DNA of 64,000 nt from Thermosyntropha sp. GTDB lineage: Bacteria > Bacillota > Syntrophomonadia > Syntrophomonadales > Syntrophomonadaceae. The notes under the pieces are model-generated. The model was not told the origin of the DNA, made no database searches, and saw only the letters and a program-made list of their open reading frames with translations. Position 1 is the first letter of the stretch, and each line of letters opens with the position of its first letter. Both the position numbers and the translations under genes were made by a program. The stretch lies in the NCBI RefSeq assembly GCF_017656155.1, contig NZ_JACDOH010000004.1, positions 1-64,000 on the forward strand, read 5' to 3'. This document shows, in pieces, positions 51,396 through 59,975 of this stretch.

Positions 51396-51756
51396 CTAAC
51401 TCTGTCTTAACACTTCTTCTTCCAGCATGTCAAGTATGCAGGTGGAAAGCTCACCGTAAAGCGGATGGGCACGGCTGCGGGGACGCGGCATATCCACTTC
51501 AATTACCTTTTTTATACGTGCCGGCCGTGTACTCATTACCACAATTTTATCTGCCAAATATATAGCTTCATCAACACTGTGGGTTACAAAAACTATAGTT
51601 TTGCGATTCGTCTGCCAAATCCGCAAAAGCTCTTTTTGCAAAAGAATGCGGGCACTATTAACCCCAATCCTTTTGTTGAACACAAAACAAAGGCTCCATG
51701 CCATCAGCATAAAGCAGTTGGCAGGAACCTCAAAAAAACTTAAATTTTATTCCTGT
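51396..51756 (-). pseudogene. Truncated ABC transporter ATPase (SsuB/TauB-like)
   Basis: Only the C-terminal third is left. From about 51640 down, the frame reads LLQKELLRIWQTNRKTIVFV, THSVDEAIYLADKIVVMSTR, the H-loop region of nitrate/sulfonate/taurine-type ATPases, and continues to a normal end. Walker A, the signature motif and most of Walker B are gone; DNA near 51680 still resembles a broken LLMDEP box. It begins directly after the binding-protein gene, and no permease gene exists. A deletion that removed the permease and two thirds of the ATPase explains this. Confidence 0.8.
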
Positions 51757-52884
51757 TTATCTGAGAAAACTGAAATCAAACAATATATCTTTAACTTCTT
51801 CCAATTTTTTATCCTTCAGTTCACCGTTCAATTTTCCCATTTGATTCAGGCTATCTAAGAAAGTTTCAATTCCCCGCATCCAATCAGCATTAGGATCTGT
51901 ACTGTAAACAATCACAGAATTTTCAGCCGCTTCCGGCGGGACTCCTATCCACTCGGCAGTAATATCAGCCGCTTCTTTCGCATTATCATTACACCATTTG
52001 GAAACATTACTCATAAGTTTAACCATAGCCTTTACTACGGCAGGATTATCAGCCATTACCTCATCCCGAGCCCCCATTACACAGCAGGGAACATTAACCC
52101 AGCGTCCTTCAGGAGGCATATCTGCAATCTGGAATGCAATTTTGCCCACCCCTTGAACTTCTGCGACATTGGGGAAAGGTGCAGGAGCCACTACCCCATC
52201 AACCTGTTTGCTGTTCATAGCCGGAATAAAATTAGAAGTCCCTTTCAAATCCACCAACAAAACATCAGCCGTACTGTCATTAGGATCTTCTGTAACCTTC
52301 AAGCCCTGACTTTTAAGAGCAGCCTCAAATACAATTTTAGGTGCACTAGTTGGGGAATGATAACCTATTTTTACGGGATTTGGGGACTCAGCTAAATAAC
52401 CAGCAAAAGCATCCCAGTCCTTTATGTTACTCTTTTGAGGAAACACCACTGCTATCCCTTCAGCTTGAAGAGGACTTATAACCTTAACCTCAGTTCCCTT
52501 ATCTATCCCTGTCATAAAAGCAGTAACTGAACTCAGAGCTATATCCAGATTACCCTGAGCAAACAAGGTGGCAGTCTCCGACCCACTCTTGGTAACTACT
52601 ACATTTACATCTGCTACTTTCTTTCCATCCTCTATAAGCTCATATTTTTCTTTGGGAACCACTTCCTTAAGATAAGTTCCCATCTCTTTAAAATCCTCCC
52701 CTTTGGCCATGGCCACAATAAAAGGAGCATGATGGGTAGTGAATATGTATCCCATGTTAATAACAGGTACCTGCTCCGCCCGGGAGGCCGCATCCTTCCC
52801 TCCTTGCTGCCCACATCCGCTTACAAGCAGAGCAAACATCAAAATCAAACATAACACAAAACCCAACCTCTTACCTTTTTTCAT
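51757..52884 (-). CDS. ABC substrate-binding lipoprotein (nitrate/sulfonate/taurine type)
   Basis: This 375-residue protein has a lipoprotein signal peptide: a Lys/Arg-rich start, a hydrophobic core and the lipobox VSGC (Cys24). The mature part is of the SsuA/TauA/NMT1-like class (INMGYIFTTHHAPFIVAMAKG, GNLDIALSSVTAFMTG). It may bind a sulfonate, nitrate or pyrimidine-like ligand. Its transporter is broken: the adjoining ATPase is truncated and the permease missing, so it may be useless or work with another system. Confidence 0.85.
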   Translation of the reverse strand: MKKGKRLGFVLCLILMFALLVSGCGQQGGKDAASRAEQVPVINMGYIFTTHHAPFIVAMAKGEDFKEMGTYLKEVVPKEKYELIEDGKKVADVNVVVTKSGSETATLFAQGNLDIALSSVTAFMTGIDKGTEVKVISPLQAEGIAVVFPQKSNIKDWDAFAGYLAESPNPVKIGYHSPTSAPKIVFEAALKSQGLKVTEDPNDSTADVLLVDLKGTSNFIPAMNSKQVDGVVAPAPFPNVAEVQGVGKIAFQIADMPPEGRWVNVPCCVMGARDEVMADNPAVVKAMVKLMSNVSKWCNDNAKEAADITAEWIGVPPEAAENSVIVYSTDPNADWMRGIETFLDSLNQMGKLNGELKDKKLEEVKDILFDFSFLR

Positions 52885-53100
52885 TCTTTCTCTCCTCTCA
52901 TCATTTTTTCGAAATAGTGCACCTAATTTTAGCCTGTCACAGGCGACTAATTATTACTTTTATTTATTATAATAATTCAAAAAATTCATCCTTCACAATT
53001 CTACTACCATCGACCGCAATTGTCAATCCATATGTTTCCAAGAGACAAGCCGAGGTAGAGGCCCTCTCTCCCCCTGTCTTTTGGGAACAGTCATGTCAGC
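52885..53100. other. Non-coding region with a long hairpin
   Basis: Upstream of the lipoprotein gene. An imperfect 10-bp stem (CCAAGAGACA at 53038-53047 with TGTCTTTTGG at 53075-53084, one G-T) encloses an inner GAGG/CCTC-type pairing. It could be the terminator of a lost gene. No coding region is supported. Confidence 0.4.
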
Positions 53101-53395
53101 ATTCTTATCTTATCTTCCCTTCCCCTCAGCTGACACAAATCTCACTTTCCCTGTCCACCAGGTTAAATTTACGCAAACTCTTTTTTTACAAGCTGCACCC
53201 TAAAAAATACCGTTTAAGTTCAAAATCCTGCCATTTATTCCATTAATATTGACTTATTATTTTCTTGGCGTATTATGGTATCAATAGCAATTTATAGATA
53301 CAGCAGTTAAGCCGATCAGCTGTCCCCACTAGGCTAAAGCGGGCAAAAATCAGCAAATAATAGGATTTGTCCCGAACCAAGGCGTATAAATACTT
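53101..53395 (+). repeat. Promoter-leader cassette, copy 1 (short)
   Basis: This is the first of four related non-coding segments. It shares with copies 2-4 the stretch from TCAGCTGACACAAA through the TTGACT/TATTAT promoter to about CCAAGGCGT. Beyond 53395 similarity fades, though a TTGAG ... AAACTTAACC trace is still visible at 53416-53457. It reads into the exported 112-residue protein gene at 53481. Confidence 0.85.
53249..53276 (+). promoter_or_regulatory. Sigma-A-type promoter in cassette copy 1
   Basis: TTGACT (53249-53254), 16-nt spacer, TATTAT (53271-53276). The predicted start is near 53283, about 200 nt before the downstream GTG. The hexamers and spacer are conserved in all copies. 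Confidence 0.7.
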
Positions 53396-53480
53396 AAGTG
53401 TAACTCCTGCTGAAATTGAGCATCGAGAACCAAAAACCTTAAAAAGAAACTTAACCTCATATGTTCAGGGAGGTATAAAC

Positions 53481-53819
53481 GTGAAGTTATCAAAAAAAGT
53501 TAGTAATATTATCATATTCTGCATGTTGATGCTATTTATTTGTGCTGCTTTCGTGGCTGGTGGAGATTACAATTATAAAGGTACTCCTATATCTAAAGAA
53601 AAAAAAGAAAAATTTAAACAATATGAAAATGAACGTCTTAACTCTGAATTTATAGAACAGGATCAGAGCCAAATACCGGTTAAAATTTACGATGAAAACG
53701 GAGTCTTGCTCTTAGAAACAAATTCAGAATTTTATATTAAGCACCAGGAGGAAATAGATGTATTATATGAAGCCTATAAACAAGGGAAATGTTCTATTCC
53801 ATTACCAATTAATGATTAA
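53481..53819 (+). CDS. Small exported protein, 112 residues
   Basis: The start is GTG 53481, 7 nt after AGGGAGG; the open frame extends upstream to 53367, but that part lies at the end of the repeated leader. A signal peptide or anchor is clear (KLSKKVSNIIIFCMLMLFIC, residues 2-21, then AAFVAGG). The rest is charged, with Tyr/Lys/Glu-rich segments; no domain is recognised. It is the gene served by cassette copy 1. Confidence 0.65.
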   Translation: MKLSKKVSNIIIFCMLMLFICAAFVAGGDYNYKGTPISKEKKEKFKQYENERLNSEFIEQDQSQIPVKIYDENGVLLLETNSEFYIKHQEEIDVLYEAYKQGKCSIPLPIND

Positions 53820-54229
53820 GTTAGGAGTATTATAAGAAGCTGTCTGTAATGGGAGCAGCATAGACTTCAGATTTATTTTTATTTCCTTTGAAGATGCCGA
53901 ATTTTCCAGATATGTTTTTGCGATACGTGGATGGAGAAGGCCGGACTTCTTGTTTCCTTTTTTTGATTTTTAGATGATGGATTTAATGAACCTGTTTGCT
54001 TATTTTTTATGTTCAGGTGCGAATGTTATCAGGAATTCCTCCCTGTTTTTATGTTTTCATTTTATCACTTAAATGCTTTTTCTCCGATCTGGTCAGGGGA
54101 CTATACAATTATGATGAGTTAAGGAAGTTTGCCGCCCAAGAACTATAGATGTTTGATTCCTAGAGGTGATATCTTGTTTTTTGCAGATTAAGCGGACCAA
54201 AATGCAGTGGTATTTGTGGGGGGCTAACA
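53820..54229 (+). other. Non-coding or decayed region
   Basis: There is no gene I can support in these 410 bases. Short open stretches exist but lack ribosome-binding sites. It may be the remains of an element. The last 20 bases provide a GGGGGG ribosome-binding site for the next gene. Confidence 0.4.
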
Positions 54230-54544
54230 ATGAGAAATAAAATCTTAGGCTGTTTATTCATTCTCATCTTTGTTTTTGGCATTGTTATAGGAGAAATAGC
54301 ATATACCCAAAAAATTATGAATAGTCCATTGATATTTTTGGGGATGCAACCTTATTATTCCATAGGACCACGTAAAGTTATTACAGCAGGTTTATTCTTC
54401 TTAGCTTTGGTTATCATAGGATTTTTGGGGGCAAGGCATTTTTTAAAAGATGTTTATCCTCAAATTACAAATAATTTAATATTCATATTAATATTATTTG
54501 TGTTACTATTCCCCATGATAAAAAACATATATTTATATAAATAA
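54230..54544 (+). CDS. Small membrane protein, three predicted helices
   Basis: This 104-residue protein of no recognised family has hydrophobic segments at about residues 6-24, 49-68 and 83-100, with a short basic end. A GTGGGGGG site lies 7-8 nt before the ATG. Neighbours are also small membrane or exported proteins of the accessory region. Confidence 0.6.
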   Translation: MRNKILGCLFILIFVFGIVIGEIAYTQKIMNSPLIFLGMQPYYSIGPRKVITAGLFFLALVIIGFLGARHFLKDVYPQITNNLIFILILFVLLFPMIKNIYLYK

Positions 54545-54659
54545 TACAGACACCATTAATTTGTAGATCTCAACTGGTTACTGACCTTTAAAAGCACAAT
54601 ATATTTTACACTACTCGATTTTGAGTACTTACAAATATCATATTAAAAGGTGATATATA

Positions 54660-54920
54660 ATGATCAGTTTTGAACTCATTAAAATAATTATTGGAGTAAT
54701 AGCACTAGCTTATTATTTATATTTATCATCATCTTCAAAACAATATTTGCGTATACGAGATCTTTTAATAATAGGATTGATTCTTTGGATCAGCCCTATT
54801 ATCAGCGAGATGATTTGGCAAAATGAATTGCATCCCATGCAGATTTCAGGAGTTTTAGTATTCATATATGCCTGGGGAATTTTTATAGTAGAAAAATTTT
54901 TTGAAGGTTTAAAATCGTAA
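54660..54920 (+). CDS. Small membrane protein, about three helices
   Basis: This 86-residue protein of no recognised family is hydrophobic at about residues 5-22, 33-50 and 59-78. AAAGGTGAT precedes the ATG. It follows the previous small membrane protein gene by 115 nt in the same direction, so the two may be co-transcribed. Confidence 0.6.
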   Translation: MISFELIKIIIGVIALAYYLYLSSSSKQYLRIRDLLIIGLILWISPIISEMIWQNELHPMQISGVLVFIYAWGIFIVEKFFEGLKS

Positions 54921-55051
54921 GTATCATAAAGACAATACCTATTATAATATGGCTATCCCCTAATATTAGGTAATGTTTACTAATTTCACGAAAAATGGTT
55001 ATAAGAAATTGGCGATTACAGCAATAAAATAATAATAAGAGCCTATAAGAA

Positions 55052-55142
55052 CCCTAACGGAAATGTAGAGATTAGGGGTTGCCTTAAAAGAGGCAAAAAA
55101 ACCATGGGAACACACCGCGTGAACAGTTTTTCTTGCCTTTTT
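55052..55142 (+). promoter_or_regulatory. Attenuator-like set of competing hairpins
   Basis: In order: CCCTAA (55052-55057) with TTAGGG (55072-55077); TTGCCT (55079-55084) with AGGCAA (55091-55096); or AGGCAA-AAAAA (55091-55101) with TTTTT-C-TTGCCT (55127-55138), which ends in TTTT. The middle arm AGGCAA can pair with either flank, so the second and third helices exclude each other. No gene follows closely, so it may only be the end of the preceding transcript. Confidence 0.4.
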
Positions 55143-55410
55143 CTAAACCTTCTTGGAAAGACCACAAAAGGTTCTGCATAATCCACATTCCTTTTACAAT
55201 ACAATTTTAACTATTATCCTTCTGCTTACCCCAGTCAGCTCGGTTTATACACATTCTCTCCTCAGCACTTTTATGGGGCATTCCTTATAATTCCCCAAAA
55301 TTTAAGCGTTTCATTTCTCGCTTGAAGATCGGCAGAATTATCCTTAATCATTCCTGATATCTCAGCCGACAAAAAGCAAAACCCCGCTCATACAGTAAAA
55401 ATGCCAATTT
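55143..55410. other. Non-coding spacer before cassette copy 2
   Basis: AT-rich, no supported gene or strong hairpin. Cassette similarity begins near 55411. Confidence 0.4.
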
Positions 55411-55980
55411 CTATCCTCCCTTCCCCTCAGCTGACACAAAATTCACTTTCCCTGTCCACCAGGTTAAATTTACGCAAACTCTCTTTTTAAAGGCTGCACC
55501 CTAAAAAATACCGTTTAAGTTCAAAACCCTTCCATTTATTCCATTAATATTGACTTATTATTTTCTTGGCGTATTATGGTATCAATAGCAATTTATAGAT
55601 ACAGCAGTTAAGCCGATCAGCTGTCCCCACTAGGCTAAAGCGGGCAAAAACCAGCAAATAATAGGATTTGTCCCGAGCCAAGGTGTAATAAAATAAATAC
55701 TCAAATATGACCTCTGATGAATTTGAGTAAAGAAAAGCAAAAAACTTAACCAGCATCGAAAGCTGACTAATACAGTATCCCGGCATACCCGTATTCAAAT
55801 ATCAGATCAGCTGCAGGAAAAAAGATAGATGGAGGTGTTGGCAAAAGAAGAATCAGAATTTGTGTCAAACTGATGTGAAAGGAGTGTGGTATCCCCCGGG
55901 CTAAACGCATATATTATTTTGAAGAGCAGATATAATGTCCCTTCGTATTCAGGTGAATATAAAATCTGCTCGGCTGATAA
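55411..55980 (+). repeat. Promoter-leader cassette, copy 2 (full length)
   Basis: About 570 bp, very close to copy 3. In order: TCAGCTGACACAAA region, promoter, a hairpin ACAGC/GCTGT (55601-55605 with 55620-55624), AGGCTAAAGCGGGCAAA, a hairpin CAGC-ATCGAAA-GCTG, a GGAGGTGTTGGCAAAAGAAGA segment and a 3' hairpin GAGCAGAT/ATCTGCTC (55924-55931 with 55964-55971) with an inner TATTC/GAATA. It reads into the C39-like peptidase gene. Open frames on both strands lack coding signals. Confidence 0.88.
55550..55577 (+). promoter_or_regulatory. Sigma-A-type promoter in cassette copy 2
   Basis: TTGACT (55550-55555), 16-nt spacer, TATTAT (55572-55577), then GGTATCAATAGCAATTTATA. It would make a leader of about 530 nt. 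Confidence 0.7.
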
Positions 55981-56160
55981 AATGTTATATTGTTCCATGA
56001 ATAAGCATATTAGGCTATTCATGGAAAATGGTTGTCTTTTGTAAAATAAAAAACTGCGTTATCAAGAAATAAAAGCAGATAGTAATCAAAATATTGAAAT
56101 AGGAGGAATAAAAATGAATAGGAATTTAAAAGAATAATCTACACTGCTTTAAGTACTCTT

Positions 56161-57075
56161 ATGTGTTTAATAATTTTACCCGGAATAGTGTTTGCTGATA
56201 ATATCGATAATTTAGAGGATCCCAAACATAGTATCGTAGCGCCTATAATTCAGGATTATAATGCAACAAACAGTGGTATCGGAAATATATCATCTGATGA
56301 AAAAAAAGCAGCCAAAGAAAAATCGGATATGGCACAAAAAGTAATGAAAATAAGAGACAAATCTCTTATTAGTCCGAAATCAATAACAAAAAACGATCTT
56401 GAAATTGTTCAAAAATTTATTGATAAATACTTTGCGGGAACCTCTGTTAGTAATTTTATCTCTACTAATATTATAGACAAGACTTCTAATAGCAATGTAT
56501 CAATTAAAACAAATCCTGGTGATTATCAAGCAATGAATCTATGGTTACCAGGTAAAGTTCAAGAAAAAGATTATTGGTGTGCTCCAGCATCAGGTTATGC
56601 TGTTTTACGCGGGAGGGGAATAAGTGTTACCCAGTCAGAATTGGCAAATAAGATGAAAACTACTACAAACGGCACACTTTTAGGCAATGTTGCACCAGCG
56701 CTTAATCAATATAATGGCAGGAACGGCAATCGGTTCAGATATGTTTTGCTCATGGGACCGGGTTACACTGCACCCGATTGGCCGGTTAAATTTACTAATA
56801 GCGCAATATCTACGCTCCTAGGTGGTTATGGAGTCATATATGATGTTCATCAAATAAAAGGTAGCAAATATCACTTACAAGGATATGAAACTATGAAAAA
56901 TAATCACATTTATCATTATGTTGCAGGAGAAGGGTTTAATAGCTATGATCCTTCAAAAAGAATTTGTTATTACTATGATTCAAATAATCAAAAACATAAT
57001 TTGGGCGATAGGCACATGGAAGTTACTTTTTATTGTATAGCTGTCTTGTGTAATGATAGGGGCCTGATTTTTTAG
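56161..57075 (+). CDS. Exported C39-like cysteine peptidase, start frameshifted
   Basis: 304 residues as read from ATG 56161. About 130 residues of variable N-terminal region precede a papain/C39-type domain: KDYWCAPASGYAVL with the probable nucleophile Cys, HIYHYVAGEGF with His, and SYDP with Asp. A good site, AGGAGGAATAAAA, and ATG lie at 56101-56116, but that frame (MNRNLKE) stops at once. Adding one base in the AAAA at 56128-56131 would join it to a full signal peptide ending in GIVFA. As it stands the export signal is cut short: a frameshift, a sequencing error or a switch. Confidence 0.7.
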   Translation: MCLIILPGIVFADNIDNLEDPKHSIVAPIIQDYNATNSGIGNISSDEKKAAKEKSDMAQKVMKIRDKSLISPKSITKNDLEIVQKFIDKYFAGTSVSNFISTNIIDKTSNSNVSIKTNPGDYQAMNLWLPGKVQEKDYWCAPASGYAVLRGRGISVTQSELANKMKTTTNGTLLGNVAPALNQYNGRNGNRFRYVLLMGPGYTAPDWPVKFTNSAISTLLGGYGVIYDVHQIKGSKYHLQGYETMKNNHIYHYVAGEGFNSYDPSKRICYYYDSNNQKHNLGDRHMEVTFYCIAVLCNDRGLIF

Positions 57076-57097
57076 GTTTTGAGATTTAAGCTGGTTA

Positions 57098-57129
57098 CCT
57101 CTGGCCTTGTCGTCGTACAAAGCCAGAGG
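57098..57129 (+). terminator. Hairpin after the peptidase gene
   Basis: A perfect 8-bp stem CCTCTGGC/GCCAGAGG with a 16-nt loop, followed by ATTTAATAT. It is a weak terminator candidate. Confidence 0.45.
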
Positions 57130-57182
57130 ATTTAATATACAACTGGGTTGTATGGCAAATAAATGAAGGAGATGTAAATTAA

Positions 57183-58472
57183 ATGAAAAAAAGAATACTT
57201 TTGTTAGTTGTTTTGACATTAACTATGTTAACCTTAACTTCTTGTATCCAAAATAAAAATCAGGAATCCATATCCAGCAATTCTTCTGTCAGCAATAATG
57301 CTGAAATCCAACCGAAAAGTATTGAATTAGTAACGAAGAAGAATTACAAAATCAATGACGAGATTCCTACAGGCAATAATGCTGATATCATTGCAAAACA
57401 GGGTGAACTTACGGCTAAAGCCTTTGACCGCCCTGAGGCTACTTTACTTGGAACAGATAGAAAAGGCAACATTATTATCTTTAATTCCGATACGGAAGAT
57501 ATAGAAAGGGTAGATTTAGACGGAAATATTTCAATTGTGATGAATATTATGCAGGGGCGCAAGAACCATGTTTATACTATAAAAAAGCGGGGCGATATAG
57601 TTGCCTGGTCTGAATGTCCTCATGCCGATCAAGATCCCGCAACCGATCTCACCAACGGAGCAGATTGGGCTTTGTATTATGCCAACCTTAAAACCAAAAC
57701 CATAACCAAAGTTGATGAATACAGACCCGGAACAGTAGTTCCGGAAAACGCCCAATATCGATACCTATGTCCCAACCAAATCAGTATAGCATCGGATTAC
57801 ATAACCTATTGCTCTTGGGAACATAATCCGGATGGTGAAGTAACCAGTGTGATCAAACTGTATACCATGTCTACCGGTAAACTGGAAATCCTTGACTACC
57901 TCAATGAGGATCTCACCAATCATGCCTTCGGCAACCCTAATGTTTCCGGTAACAAAGTGGTCTGGTGCAAGGCTGTGGTAAATCCTGACGGGACATACAC
58001 TGGCTACTCATATCTATACGACATAAAAAGCAAGGTCAAAGCAAAACTGGTTACCGATGAAAATATAATTAATCCCCGAATTAGCGGCAACTATATATAC
58101 GCGGAAGGGCAACCCAACAAAACTTTTTATGATGCCGAAGTGTGTATTTATGATATTGACAAGAATGAATGGATTTATAAAATAAACAACGGTTATTCGG
58201 TGTATAAGCCGCGTGAAGATTATTATCTAACGGATTTACAAGAATACGGAAGCTATCTGCTATGGAGTTCGGGCATTCCTTGGGGAATAACAATATTTAA
58301 TCAGAAGGATAACAAGTTATATAATCTCATTCCACCTCCAGATGGAGTAAAAGTGGACGAAATTAAATATCCGCATCTCCTGGATGGAGGATTGTTGGTT
58401 TGGTATGATCAAAAATATGGAGAAATCGTTGGTAAAGATAAATTTACTTTTAGATACATCCTGTTGAAATAA
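57183..58472 (+). CDS. Lipoprotein with predicted beta-propeller
   Basis: This 429-residue protein has a lipoprotein signal MKKRILLLVV ... LTLTSC (Cys21). After a Ser/Asn-rich linker, repeated units of the type G(N/D)KVVWCKA, YITYCSWEH, YLLWSSGI and LLVWYDQK, each after a short strand, look like blades of a TolB/WD40-like beta-propeller facing the outside. An AAGGAG site lies ahead of the ATG. It is downstream of the peptidase in the same direction. The function is unknown. Confidence 0.7.
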   Translation: MKKRILLLVVLTLTMLTLTSCIQNKNQESISSNSSVSNNAEIQPKSIELVTKKNYKINDEIPTGNNADIIAKQGELTAKAFDRPEATLLGTDRKGNIIIFNSDTEDIERVDLDGNISIVMNIMQGRKNHVYTIKKRGDIVAWSECPHADQDPATDLTNGADWALYYANLKTKTITKVDEYRPGTVVPENAQYRYLCPNQISIASDYITYCSWEHNPDGEVTSVIKLYTMSTGKLEILDYLNEDLTNHAFGNPNVSGNKVVWCKAVVNPDGTYTGYSYLYDIKSKVKAKLVTDENIINPRISGNYIYAEGQPNKTFYDAEVCIYDIDKNEWIYKINNGYSVYKPREDYYLTDLQEYGSYLLWSSGIPWGITIFNQKDNKLYNLIPPPDGVKVDEIKYPHLLDGGLLVWYDQKYGEIVGKDKFTFRYILLK

Positions 58473-58558
58473 TGGGACTTACCCTTATGTTTTTTGCAAA
58501 ACCCCGAAAGAATTTGCTAGGTGTGTAAAATATAATGTAATATTTTGAGAACATGAAA

Positions 58559-58594
58559 TTTAGACAAATTTTCTCCATCAATAAGGGGACAAGG
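58559..58594. mobile_element. Isolated insertion-sequence end
   Basis: TTTAGACAAATTTTCTC, followed by AATAAGGGGACAAGG, closely matches the right end of the IS3-family remnant at 61.1 kb, where TTTAGACAGATTTTTTAC is followed by AATAAGGGGCCAAGG. No transposase is attached, so this is a leftover end. Confidence 0.55.
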
Positions 58595-58699
58595 CGTCCC
58601 CTGCAGGACCATGTTTTCGAACTAAGAATAAATTACGACAGGAGGAACAAAACACTATAAAACAGGGCTTAAATTCCGAGCTCTCCTTATGAAAATTTT

Positions 58700-59231
58700 T
58701 CTGCCTTTCCCAAGCCCACCAGGTTAAATTTACGCAAACTCTCTTTTTAAAGGCTGCACCCTAAAAAATACCGTTTAAGTTCAAAACCCTTCCATTTATT
58801 CCATTAATATTGACTTATTATTTTCTTGGCGTATTATGGTATCAATAGCAATTTATAGATACAGCAGTTAAGCCGATCAGCTGTCCCCACCAGGCTAAAG
58901 CGGGCAAAAAACAGCAAATAATAGGATTTGTCCCGAACCAAGGCGTATAAATACTTGAATATGAATCCTAATGAATTTGAGTAAAGAAAAGTAAAAAACT
59001 TAACCAGCATCGAAAGCTGACTAATACAGTATCCAAATACGCCCGTATCCAAGTATCAGTCCGGCTGCAGGAAATAAGATGAACGGAGGTGTTGGCAAAA
59101 GAAGATTCAGAATTTGTGTCAAACTGATATGAAAGGAGTGTGGTATCCCCCGGGCTAAACGCATATATTATTTTGAAGAGCAGATATAATGTCCCTTCGT
59201 ATTCAGGTGAATATAAAATCTGCTCGGCTAA
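58700..59231 (+). repeat. Promoter-leader cassette, copy 3
   Basis: About 530 bp, nearly identical to copy 2 from CACCAGGTTAAATTTACG to TCTGCTCGGCT; it lacks the first TCAGCTGACACAAA part. All elements listed for copy 2 are present, including the 3' hairpin GAGCAGAT/ATCTGCTC. It reads into the exported protein gene at 59.3 kb. Confidence 0.88.
58810..58837 (+). promoter_or_regulatory. Sigma-A-type promoter in cassette copy 3
   Basis: TTGACT (58810-58815), 16-nt spacer, TATTAT (58832-58837), identical to copies 1 and 2. It predicts a leader of about 440 nt. Confidence 0.7.
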
Positions 59232-59301
59232 CAAACTGTTAAATATGAAAAGGAGGAATATTACTAATAAAAAATGTGTCAGTCAGTAAGAAAATAAAAA
59301 A

Positions 59302-59955
59302 ATGTTTGTTTTTTTATTGGCCTCTATGATGATACTATCTACACCATTTTCAGCATTAGCAACAGAAATGGATAATAATTTAATCAATGAAAATAAAATT
59401 ATAGAGAACATGAATTATTTAGGTATAGAAAAAACTGCTCAAAGTAGTTTAATTGATAAGATAAGAAATGGCGAGTTGCCAGACAGTGATAATCCCGAAA
59501 AAGTCAAGCAGATTTCCTCCCTTTTAAATGTTTCAGAAAATAATCCGAAAGTTGAATATACTTTTGCCGATGGGTCAAAAATTCGTCTAGAAATAGTCGA
59601 AATTGGGAATAACGAAGTCGCTCCCTGTGGCACCCGTATTACGAAAGAAATAAAAGTAAAAGAGAGTACTACATTTACAACCGGCGAATTTAAAGCAAAG
59701 GTGTTATATGACTGGGATTATCCAAGATCAGAAATACTTAGGGTGTGGGATGAAAGAGTCACAGTAGTGGCTGGTGATTACTGGGATCCAAAGCTTAGAA
59801 TTATTCAAAGAGTGCAAACGGACTCTGATCCCGCTCATGCAAGATTGTCTTTTAAATATCAGTACCAAATTAAAGGACGACCAATTGTAACAGGAACTGC
59901 TTGGATAGATTTGTTTGTTGACCAGCATAATCATTGGACTGACATAACCACATAA
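59302..59955 (+). CDS. Exported protein of unknown function, unusual start
   Basis: 217 residues as read from ATG 59302: a hydrophobic segment and a likely cleavage at SALA give an exported product, but the usual basic N-terminus and ribosome-binding site are missing at this ATG. AGGAGG lies at 59251-59256. A GTG at 59276 opens MSVSKKIKK, one base out of frame; one more A in the A7 run at 59296-59302 would fuse it to a perfect signal peptide. The mature part has a beta-rich C-terminal half (YDWDYPRSEILRVWDERV, YQYQIKGRPIVTGTAWIDL). No family is recognised. It follows cassette copy 3. Confidence 0.6.
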   Translation: MFVFLLASMMILSTPFSALATEMDNNLINENKIIENMNYLGIEKTAQSSLIDKIRNGELPDSDNPEKVKQISSLLNVSENNPKVEYTFADGSKIRLEIVEIGNNEVAPCGTRITKEIKVKESTTFTTGEFKAKVLYDWDYPRSEILRVWDERVTVVAGDYWDPKLRIIQRVQTDSDPAHARLSFKYQYQIKGRPIVTGTAWIDLFVDQHNHWTDITT

Positions 59956-59975
59956 GTTATTGGAGGGCAAATATC

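Noticed and set aside
53820-54229. Decayed transposase between the 112-residue protein and the small membrane protein
   Set aside because: Short frames with some Arg/Phe-rich sequence exist, but I cannot match them to any transposase family.
55584-55700. c-di-GMP-I or c-di-GMP-II riboswitch in the cassette leader
   Set aside because: Tempting because HD-GYP genes are present, but the GGGCAAACC, GAAA-tetraloop and GACGCAAAGC elements are absent.
55574-56022. Minus-strand open frames over cassette copy 2, similar to ones over copies 3 and 4
   Set aside because: The resemblance follows from the DNA repeat itself. Lengths and starts differ between copies and none has a ribosome-binding site.
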